Of a stretch of 15,551 bases of DNA, positions 7,995-14,490 are shown piece after piece. The DNA comes from a bacterium UBA2214 (lineage in GTDB: Bacteria > Zhuqueibacterota > Zhuqueibacteria > Residuimicrobiales > Residuimicrobiaceae), in contig DCUM01000250.1 of the NCBI GenBank assembly GCA_002327255.1, forward strand, positions 21,393 through 36,943. Direction: 5' to 3'. Positions within the stretch are counted from its first letter, which is position 1. Each line of letters begins with the position of its first letter. The notes beneath the pieces were generated by a model, which saw only the letters and a list, made by a program, of their open reading frames with translations, was not told where the DNA came from and made no database searches. The position numbers were made by a program, and so were the translations under genes.

Positions 7995-8801
7995 GTGCTC
8001 ATGGAAATGGAAGATAAACCTGTCGCGGAAGCTGTCGCTCCCGCTCCGAAGAGAAGGCCCTGGGGCAAGATAGCCGGATTTTCCGTTCTGGGTGTACTTT
8101 TATTGATCCTGGTTTTTACCGGCATCATTTATGTCACGTTACCGAATGTCGAAGAAGTACGCGAGCGGAATCCCAAAGAAACAGCCATCATGCGTCATCG
8201 CGAGGCGCAATTCAAAGAGAAGGGGAAAAAGCTGCGTCGCATCCACTACTGGGCGCCGCTGTCGCGCATCTCGCCGCTGCTCATTCAGGCCGTCCTGATT
8301 TCCGAAGACGACAAATTTTTCCAGCACGAAGGCTTCGATTGGGAAGAGATGCGCGAGGCCATGGAGAAGAATCTGGATCGCAAGCAGGTGGTGCGCGGCG
8401 GTTCCACCATCACCCAACAGCTTGCCAAGAATCTCTACCTCCGCCCTGCCCGCACGCCGTGGCGCAAGCTGCAGGAAGCCCTGATCGCACGGAAACTGGA
8501 AAAAACGCTGTCGAAACGGAGGATTTTGGAACTCTATTTGAATGTGATCGAATGGGGGGATGGACTCTATGGTGCCGAAGCAGCAGCCCGCACCTGTTTT
8601 GGCAAAGCAGCCGCCGAGTTGACGCCCGCCGAGGCGATCCGGCTGGTGTCGGTGATCATCAATCCGCATCGTTATTCCGCAGTAAGCAACGCCAGCAAGC
8701 GCATGCGCAACAAGCGCCTGCTGCTGGCGCAGCGGATGTACCAACGCGAACTCTTCGACGAACCGACCTTTCAGTCGTTATGTGAAGACTTTTCTCAATA
8801 A
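7995..8801 (+). CDS. mtgA: Monofunctional biosynthetic peptidoglycan glycosyltransferase
   Basis: This is a GT51 enzyme that polymerises lipid II into glycan strands on the outer face of the inner membrane. It has 268 residues. There is a short basic N-terminus, one membrane helix at ~26-47, and a GT51 domain at ~80-262. The signature motifs are present: SEDDKFFQHEG with catalytic Glu104, GGSTITQQLAKNLYL (135-149), RKLEKTLSKRRILELYLN (166-183), and IEWGDGLYGAEAAA with the second Glu at 186. There is no transpeptidase domain, so it is the monofunctional class. The start is taken as GTG at 7995, 11 nt after GGAGGA (7978-7983). The in-frame ATG at 8001 would leave a 17-nt gap but remains possible. 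It lies 18 nt after the propeller gene and converges on the protease gene, with only 7 nt between the stops. Confidence 0.93.
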   Translation: MLMEMEDKPVAEAVAPAPKRRPWGKIAGFSVLGVLLLILVFTGIIYVTLPNVEEVRERNPKETAIMRHREAQFKEKGKKLRRIHYWAPLSRISPLLIQAVLISEDDKFFQHEGFDWEEMREAMEKNLDRKQVVRGGSTITQQLAKNLYLRPARTPWRKLQEALIARKLEKTLSKRRILELYLNVIEWGDGLYGAEAAARTCFGKAAAELTPAEAIRLVSVIINPHRYSAVSNASKRMRNKRLLLAQRMYQRELFDEPTFQSLCEDFSQ

Positions 8802-8808
8802 TTTCTGT

Positions 8809-10536
8809 TCAACGCGTCATTGAAAACCCGCTCAACAGCGTCACGGCGCGATAATCGACGCGTCCGCCGTATTGTACCTGCATAAAATAGGTCCCGCTGC
8901 CCAGCCTCTTTTTGAGATCATTCGGAATGGTCATGCTGATCATCCGCCCTTTTCCGGCCAACACCGGACCCTGAAACAAGTCGCCCACTTTTTGTCCAAG
9001 CATATTGAAAAGTACGATCTCGACGCGCGTCTCTTTCACCAGGTCCAGTTGCACCGTTAAAATTTGCGAGCCATCGCCGCGCAGTGGATTGGGATAAATG
9101 GAGAGCAGTTGTATCTCTTTTGGTATCTCCACCGCAGGCATGAGCGCGCGATAGGCCGTCAGGCTCTGCACCAAACCCCAGCCATAGTCGTTGTCGGGTT
9201 GCTGGTTGCGGCTGGCGGTGGTGCGCAACGCGGTGACGATCTCCATGGGCTGGAGTTGCGGATGGGCGCACAAAAGCAGCGCCACAGCGCCCGCGGCTAT
9301 GGGACAGGCCGCCGAGGTGCCGGAGAAGGTCATATAGCCGCTGCCGGTGCCTTCCGCGGGAGGGACCGCGATGCAGGTGACACCGACGCCCATGGTGACA
9401 ATATCGGGTTTGATGCGGCCGTCATAAGTCGGGCCGCGCGAGCTGAAACTGGCGAGATTGCCCGTACGGTCCACCGCGCCGATGGCGAGAACGCTGTCGC
9501 CGTCGGCCGGTGCGGAAACATACTGCCAGGGACCATTGCCTTCGTTGCCCGCCGACGTCACCACCACAATGCCCTTTTTCACCGCCAGATCGGCCGCCCG
9601 GGTGATGGGCGCCGTGTTGCCATCCATGTCGCTGTAGGTGTACCAGTCGATGTATCCCAGACTGGAAGTGATGATATCCGCGCCCAGTCCTTCGGCCCAT
9701 TCCGCGGCCGCGATCCAGTGATCCTCTTCGGCCTCGATTTCCTGGCTGACATCTTCGGTTTTGGCAAGCAGAAACTCAGCCTTCGGGGCGGCGCCGATCA
9801 TTTTCCCCTTCTGCTCGGCCGCGATGACGGAGAGCACCCAGGTGCCATGATTGATCTGGGAATTGGGGTCTCCGGCCTGATTGTCGGTGACGAAATCGTT
9901 GTTGATGAAATCGTACTGGGCGACCACTTTCATCGAATCAAGGGCTTCGTGGTTGAGGCGAAACCCGGTGTCAAAAACAGCAATCAGGACGCCCTGCCCG
10001 AGATAGCCCATTTTATGCAGGGCGGGTATTTGCACCTGATCGTTCTGGATGAACGCCGTCCCGTAATCTGTGTCGGAGTAGCGCACGGCCGCCTCTCTGG
10101 AGAGCGCCGCATCGGGCAGGGGTTTGCGAAAGGTTGCGACTCTTTGGATATGACCGATGCAGGGCAATTGTCCGGCGCTGTGCACCTGTTGGGGAGAAGC
10201 CACCGCGCTGACGGCATTGAGCCAGCGTGAGACGATCTGTGGCTGTATGCCAAGTCCTTGCAGGGCCGCGATGTAATCAGAGTGCACCGGCCAGTCGCTG
10301 GGGTCGATCAGCGGGGCGCCCGGGTTGGATTTGACGCGCCGTGCCTGCGCGCGTTCGCTGATCCGGCCGGCTGCTTCGGCTTCATGGTGCTTCTGCAGCG
10401 TGACCGGGCCTTTGTCGGTGAAAAAAAACCAGTAGCGCTCATCCGCCTTCAGGCTGCCGGTCGACATGACAAAAAGCAGGATCAGGACGAAAAACCCTGA
10501 TCCTGAAAAGAGGGATTTCGGGCGATTAGTCTGCAT
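8809..10536 (-). CDS. Secreted subtilisin-like serine protease (S8) with T9SS sorting domain
   Basis: This is a 575-residue exported endopeptidase. The ATG at 10534-10536 opens a signal peptide or membrane segment (MQTNRPKSLFSGSGFFVLILLFVMSTG). The 90 in-frame codons upstream only shadow the cyclophilin gene. An N-terminal region (~31-155) may be a propeptide. The S8 domain (~165-450) has the complete triad and oxyanion residue: Asp189 (VFDTG), His230 (NHGTWV), Asn331 (SAGNEG) and Ser408 (SGTSAACPIAAG). The C-terminus (~485-575) starts IYPNPLRGDGSQ and ends in a beta-rich tail, a diverged T9SS type-A domain. The ATG lies 4 nt after the cyclophilin stop and lacks a clear Shine-Dalgarno sequence, so translation is probably coupled. 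The substrate is unknown; nutrient proteolysis or processing of surface proteins are both possible. Confidence 0.9.
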   Translation of the reverse strand: MQTNRPKSLFSGSGFFVLILLFVMSTGSLKADERYWFFFTDKGPVTLQKHHEAEAAGRISERAQARRVKSNPGAPLIDPSDWPVHSDYIAALQGLGIQPQIVSRWLNAVSAVASPQQVHSAGQLPCIGHIQRVATFRKPLPDAALSREAAVRYSDTDYGTAFIQNDQVQIPALHKMGYLGQGVLIAVFDTGFRLNHEALDSMKVVAQYDFINNDFVTDNQAGDPNSQINHGTWVLSVIAAEQKGKMIGAAPKAEFLLAKTEDVSQEIEAEEDHWIAAAEWAEGLGADIITSSLGYIDWYTYSDMDGNTAPITRAADLAVKKGIVVVTSAGNEGNGPWQYVSAPADGDSVLAIGAVDRTGNLASFSSRGPTYDGRIKPDIVTMGVGVTCIAVPPAEGTGSGYMTFSGTSAACPIAAGAVALLLCAHPQLQPMEIVTALRTTASRNQQPDNDYGWGLVQSLTAYRALMPAVEIPKEIQLLSIYPNPLRGDGSQILTVQLDLVKETRVEIVLFNMLGQKVGDLFQGPVLAGKGRMISMTIPNDLKKRLGSGTYFMQVQYGGRVDYRAVTLLSGFSMTR

Positions 10537-10540
10537 GCAA

Positions 10541-11233
10541 TTATCTTTTTTCCATATAAGCGCGCACCAGGTACACGGGTTCCACGGGGGCTGACATTTC
10601 GCCCATGTCCGACATTTTGGTTTCCACCATGGCGATTTTTTCCAGAACATCGAGGCCTTCGATGACTTTGCCGAAGGCGGTGTACTGGTTATCCAGTCCT
10701 TTGGTGCCTTCACGGGAGAGGCAGATGAAGAACTGGCTGCCGGCGCTGTTGATGTCGTCACCGCGGCGTGCCATGGAGAGGATGCCTTTGTCGTGGAGCG
10801 TGTCATTGAATTCCGCGGGCAGGGAGTAGCCGGGGCCGCCCATGCCTTCGTTGCCGACGATGGTGTCCTTGCTGTTGATATCGCCGCCCTGAATCATGAA
10901 ATTTTTAATGATGCGATGAAACTGGGTGCAATCGTAATAGCCGGCGTTGACCAGGCGTTTGAAGGAGGTGCAGGTCATCGGCGCCTTGTCGGTGAAAAAC
11001 GTCACCACCATTTTGCCGTGATTGGTTTCGAGGTGCGCCACTTCGTTGGCCTCGACCGGTTCCATGGGAGTCTGCTTCACTTTTTCGAGGAGCTGCTGGA
11101 TTTCCGCGTCGCTGAGCGCCACACAGGTTTGTTTTTGGGCGGCAGCGGGTTGCCGGGTTTCCGCTTTTTCCTTTTTGCCGCAACCCGTCAGGAGGATGGC
11201 AGCGCAGGCCGTCACAATGAGTAACTTTTTCAT
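10541..11233 (-). CDS. Cyclophilin-type peptidyl-prolyl isomerase lipoprotein
   Basis: This is a 230-residue cyclophilin that interconverts cis and trans X-Pro bonds outside the cytoplasm. The ATG at 11231-11233 is favoured over the one 5 codons upstream because AAGGAG (11240-11245) sits 6 nt before it. The N-terminus MKKLLIVTACAAILLTGC is a lipoprotein signal with lipobox LLTGC and lipidated Cys18. A charged linker follows (~19-62), then the cyclophilin fold (~64-226). Active-site features are FHRI (Arg107), NFMIQGGD (Phe112, Gln115) and GSQFFI (Gln167, Phe169). At LDNQYTAFG, Tyr184 replaces the His of human cyclophilin A, which is common in bacterial forms. It is the first gene of a unit with the downstream protease (4-nt gap). 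A role in folding secreted proteins, including that protease, is an inference. Confidence 0.93.
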   Translation of the reverse strand: MKKLLIVTACAAILLTGCGKKEKAETRQPAAAQKQTCVALSDAEIQQLLEKVKQTPMEPVEANEVAHLETNHGKMVVTFFTDKAPMTCTSFKRLVNAGYYDCTQFHRIIKNFMIQGGDINSKDTIVGNEGMGGPGYSLPAEFNDTLHDKGILSMARRGDDINSAGSQFFICLSREGTKGLDNQYTAFGKVIEGLDVLEKIAMVETKMSDMGEMSAPVEPVYLVRAYMEKR

Positions 11234-11293
11234 GGGGTTCTCCTTCAATCGTCTGTGCCGGTTTACACCGTTTTGCGGTGGTTATCGATTTAT

Positions 11294-11322
11294 TAGATAC
11301 AAAAAAAAGCGCTCAATCGCAA
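11294..11322 (-). promoter_or_regulatory. Candidate promoter of the cyclophilin-protease unit
   Basis: On the minus strand, TTGCGA (11317-11322) precedes TATCTA (11294-11299) by 17 nt. An overlapping TCTAAT (11292-11297) is a better -10 box but at 19 nt spacing. The leader would be about 55 nt and contains a small hairpin (CACCG-CAAAA-CGGTG, 11266-11280). Confidence 0.4.
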
Positions 11323-11692
11323 GGATTTTTTCAGTTCCATGTGTCATGCAGGGATTTCCAGAGCCCGATGGGTGGGCTCCACCTGTTTTGAGGCTGTTGA
11401 AAAAGGGTTATTCCTGGCATTGCTACGGTCTATGCAGCAAATCCGGAAAGTCTGCATCCATAAAAACAGTCGCATACGGAACCCCGGGGTCCCAGGAAAC
11501 GGCGACCCCGGGGTTGATTGGGCTTTTTCAACAGCGTCTTTGGGTGGGGCACACCTCGCAAGATGGCCTGAGTCGGGCCCCATCCGCAAGATGGAGCCCA
11601 ACTGCGGCCCGCAGCAGTTTCCTTGCAGCTGCGAAGACTCAACCTTCATTTTTTGCATTGCAAACCCGGCGAATATTTCCTAATTTCCCCTT
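11323..11692. other. Non-coding spacer upstream of priA, rich in inverted repeats
   Basis: Small open frames here show no recognisable protein and no convincing ribosome-binding sites. The region contains the MITE-like element listed separately. Outside it are two further hairpins: GAGCCC/GGGCTC at 11361-11379, and a 10-bp stem with one mismatch (gggccccatc / gatggagccc) around loop cgcaa at 11575-11599. The decamer cgcaagatgg occurs twice (11557-11566 and 11585-11594). No clear priA promoter was found. Confidence 0.55.
11390..11538. mobile_element. MITE-like element (149 bp) with 16-bp terminal inverted repeats
   Basis: The ends are GAGGCTGTTGAAAAAG (11390-11405) and the complement of GACGCTGTTGAAAAAG (11523-11538), identical except for one base. 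A GGCTGTTGAAAAA-type end is, as I recall, typical of several insertion-sequence families. Inside are ATGCAG/CTGCAT (11432-11457) and a perfect 12-bp pair AACCCCGGGGTC (11480-11491) and GACCCCGGGGTT (11504-11515). There is no transposase. The only possible target duplication is TTT on both sides, which is weak. The whole element could fold as one long hairpin, so a non-mobile structured repeat is the alternative. Confidence 0.5.
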
Positions 11693-14191
11693 ATGAATGG
11701 TGCGCAGCCACAACATCCATTTGCCCAGGTGGTCTTTCCCGTCCCGGTGGACCATCCCTACACCTATCGCATTCCCGATAGATTTCGCGGCGACATCCAG
11801 CCCGGCATGCGCGTCCTGGCGGGCTTTGGGCCGCGCAAATCCACCGGCTTTGTCGTCGCGCTCTCCCACACCGCCGACCGCGGGGAATTGAAAGAGATCG
11901 AAGAAGTGCTCGATCCCGTACCGCTCTTCACGCCCGAGGTGCTGGAACTGGCGCGCTGGATTTCCCAATATTATATTTGCGGTTGGGGCGAAGTGCTCAA
12001 GGCCGCGCTTCCTTCGGGCATTCACAAAAACTCCATCAAGGTGGCACGGCTCACCCACGATGATCCGCCGCGCCTGGCCGAGTTGCTGGAAAAGCGCGCC
12101 CCGCGGCAGGCCGAAATCGTCCGTCTGCTGGCGTCCAAAAATCCACAGGCAGTGGTGCAGCTGAAGAAGAGTTGCGCAGCCGCCAGCATCGACGCCAGCC
12201 TCAGCAAGCTGCGTCAGGCCGGATTCGTGCGCATCGAACTCATGCTGCCGCGGCCCAAAGTGGGCCAAAAATTCGAAAATTTTGTCCGCACCACAGATTC
12301 TTGTAATGATGAAAACCTCTTTGCCCTGGCGCAGGAGGTGCGCAAGCAGGCGCCGCGTCAGGCGGCACTGCTCGACTATCTCTGCCAGCACGTGGGCGAA
12401 GAGTTCAGCCGCGGCGACCTGGCGCGAGAAGCCCGCGTCGGCTTCAACATCATCGAAGCTCTGGAGGTGCGCGGCATCCTCAGGCGCCATCAGGCGGCGG
12501 TGCAGCGCGACTATTACGGCGAACTGGAGGTCGCTCCCCCGCAGCATTTCATCCTCAATCCCGGCCAGCACAACGCCCTCGACACCATCCGGGATGAGCT
12601 GCAAAAAGGGAAATTCGCCACAGCGCTGATTCACGGCGTCACCGGCAGCGGCAAGACCCAGGTCTACATCGAGGCCATCGCCGGCGTCGTCGCGGCGGGC
12701 GGCTCGGCCATCGTACTGGTGCCGGAGATTGCCCTGACGCCGCAGATGGTGCGGCGTTTCCGCTCCCATTTCGGCCGTCTGGTGGCGGTGTTTCACAGCC
12801 GCATGTCGCCGGGTGAACGCTACGATTCCTGGCGCGCCACCTGGGAAGGCAAACACCGCATCGTCATCGGACCGCGCTCGGCCATCTTTGCGCCGTTGAC
12901 CGATGTCCGGCTCATCGTGGTGGATGAGGAGCACGAGCCCTCCTACAAACAGCACGACCTCACACCGCGCTACCACGCCCGCGATGTGGCGGTGATGCGC
13001 GCCAAACTCAATAATGCGGTGGTGGTGCTGGGTTCCGCAACCCCTTCGCTGGAGAGCTATTACAACGCCCAAACCGGCAAATATATCGCCATTTCCATGC
13101 CCAACCGCATCGACGATGTGCCCATGCCGCAGATCACCTTTGTCGATATGCGCAGCGAGCCAAAAATCATCGGCCGCACCGATCCCATCATCCTGTCGCG
13201 CTTCCTGCGCCAGAAAATCGACGAGAAACTGGCCAAAGGCGAGCAGATCATTCTCTTCCAGAACCGCCGCGGTTTCGCCACCCTGTTCAAGTGCAGCAGC
13301 TGCGGCTATGTGGCCAAGTGCGAGAACTGCGACATCTCGCTGACCTACCATCTCAAGGGGCGGCTGCTCAAATGCCACTATTGCGGTTATGTGCGCCGGG
13401 CAACTGAGGCGTGTCCGCAATGCAGCGGTCTCGATATTTTTTTCCGCGGCATCGGCACGCAGCGCATCGAGGAAGAACTCAAACTCATTTTCCCGGGCGT
13501 CAAGGCGGTGCGCATGGATCTCGACACGACGCGCGGCAAGCACGCCCACGATCAGATTCTCAGCGCCTTCGGCCGCGGCGAATATCAGATTCTCCTCGGC
13601 ACCCAGATGGTGGCCAAGGGCCTCGATTTCCCGCGCGTCACCCTGGTGGGGGTGATCTCCGCCGACTCGGAACTCTATTTCCCCGATTTCCGCGCCGGCG
13701 AGCGTACCTTCCAGCTGCTGATCCAGGTGGCGGGACGCGCCGGCCGCAAGGATCGGCTCGGCGAGGTGGTGATCCAGAGCTATTCGCCGGGCCACCCGTC
13801 GCTTTTTTTCGTGCGCAGCCACGATTATCCCAATTTTTTCAAATCGGAGTTGGAGGGCCGCCAGCCGTTGGGGTATCCCCCCTTCAGCCGCATGGTGCAC
13901 ATTCTCTTCAAGGGCGAGGAGGAAGCCGCGGTGCAGCGCGTCGCCGAGCGCTTCGCCAGCTATCTGCAGCCGGGAGAGGCTTTTCGCATGCTCGGGCCCT
14001 CGCCGGCGCCCCTGGCGCGCATCGAGGGCTTTTACCGCTACCAGATGCTGCTCATGAGTCTGAAAGAGAACGACCTGGGTGGAAACACCATGAAAACCGC
14101 GCTGCGCAAAGCCCTGGATACGTACCGCGACCAGCATCGCAGCCGCGGCGTGCAGATTATCATCGATGTCGATCCGACGTCCATCATGTAA
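11693..14191 (+). CDS. priA: Primosomal protein N' (replication restart helicase PriA)
   Basis: PriA is a 3'-to-5' superfamily-2 DNA helicase that recognises stalled forks and starts primosome assembly to reload the replicative helicase. This protein has 832 residues. The N-terminal 3'-DNA-binding domain (~8-105) opens FAQVVFPVPVDHPYTYRIPD, as in the family. A winged-helix-like region follows. The helicase core has Walker A GVTGSGKT (315-322) and DEEH (411-414). Eight zinc-binding Cys sit in four C-x2-C pairs (534/537, 543/546, 561/564, 574/577). The second helicase lobe contains GTQMVAKGLDFPRV and QVAGRAGR. All key residues are intact. The ATG at 11693 is the only reasonable start, because an in-frame TAA lies at 11681-11683, yet no Shine-Dalgarno sequence precedes it. 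Repeat-rich DNA flanks the gene on both sides. Confidence 0.97.
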   Translation: MNGAQPQHPFAQVVFPVPVDHPYTYRIPDRFRGDIQPGMRVLAGFGPRKSTGFVVALSHTADRGELKEIEEVLDPVPLFTPEVLELARWISQYYICGWGEVLKAALPSGIHKNSIKVARLTHDDPPRLAELLEKRAPRQAEIVRLLASKNPQAVVQLKKSCAAASIDASLSKLRQAGFVRIELMLPRPKVGQKFENFVRTTDSCNDENLFALAQEVRKQAPRQAALLDYLCQHVGEEFSRGDLAREARVGFNIIEALEVRGILRRHQAAVQRDYYGELEVAPPQHFILNPGQHNALDTIRDELQKGKFATALIHGVTGSGKTQVYIEAIAGVVAAGGSAIVLVPEIALTPQMVRRFRSHFGRLVAVFHSRMSPGERYDSWRATWEGKHRIVIGPRSAIFAPLTDVRLIVVDEEHEPSYKQHDLTPRYHARDVAVMRAKLNNAVVVLGSATPSLESYYNAQTGKYIAISMPNRIDDVPMPQITFVDMRSEPKIIGRTDPIILSRFLRQKIDEKLAKGEQIILFQNRRGFATLFKCSSCGYVAKCENCDISLTYHLKGRLLKCHYCGYVRRATEACPQCSGLDIFFRGIGTQRIEEELKLIFPGVKAVRMDLDTTRGKHAHDQILSAFGRGEYQILLGTQMVAKGLDFPRVTLVGVISADSELYFPDFRAGERTFQLLIQVAGRAGRKDRLGEVVIQSYSPGHPSLFFVRSHDYPNFFKSELEGRQPLGYPPFSRMVHILFKGEEEAAVQRVAERFASYLQPGEAFRMLGPSPAPLARIEGFYRYQMLLMSLKENDLGGNTMKTALRKALDTYRDQHRSRGVQIIIDVDPTSIM

Positions 14192-14231
14192 TAGTAAAAC
14201 AGGAGCGCCCACATTCTCTGCCAGAAGCCAA

Positions 14232-14432
14232 TTCCGCCTGCCCTTCCGGACGCAAGGCCGGCGGCGTGAAAACGGGAACGGTCACGCACCTTGTTAAAAC
14301 CCTGTTCCGCCTGCCCTTCCGGACGCAAGGCCGGCGGCGTGAAAACGGGAACGGTCGCGCACCTTGTTAAAACCCTGTTCCGCCTGCCCTTCCGGACGCA
14401 AGACCGGCGGCGTGAAAACAGGGGCGCTCGCG
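14232..14432. repeat. 73-bp tandem repeat, about 2.7 copies
   Basis: Units start at 14232, 14305 and 14378, each opening ttccgcctgcccttccgga. Units 1 and 2 differ at a single base. Unit 3 carries several substitutions and fades out near 14432. A diverged partial copy seems to precede unit 1 (about 14193-14231, beginning gtaaaacagga). Each unit can pair CCGCC with GGCGG and CCTT with AAGG, so it could form a GC-rich stem-loop followed by an A-rich stretch. The array fills the gap between priA and the next gene. It is not a CRISPR: the units are contiguous with no variable spacers. Confidence 0.9.
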
Positions 14433-14490
14433 AATATACAGTCTGAAAAACCAAAAGTTTTGTTCCATCACCCAACTTCGAAAGGCCGAA

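Noticed and set aside
10537..10806. N-terminal extension of the protease open frame by 90 codons
   Set aside because: It overlaps the cyclophilin gene in another frame and is Ser/Pro/Lys/Trp-rich without structure. The signal peptide begins at the ATG at 10534-10536.
11639..14212. Minus-strand open frame of 857 codons covering all of priA
   Set aside because: It is an antisense shadow of priA. The His/Ala/Gly-rich composition and absence of any motif contrast with the intact helicase and zinc motifs on the plus strand.
14232..14432. CRISPR array
   Set aside because: Units are 73 bp and contiguous, with only one or a few point differences and no unique spacers; no cas genes are nearby.
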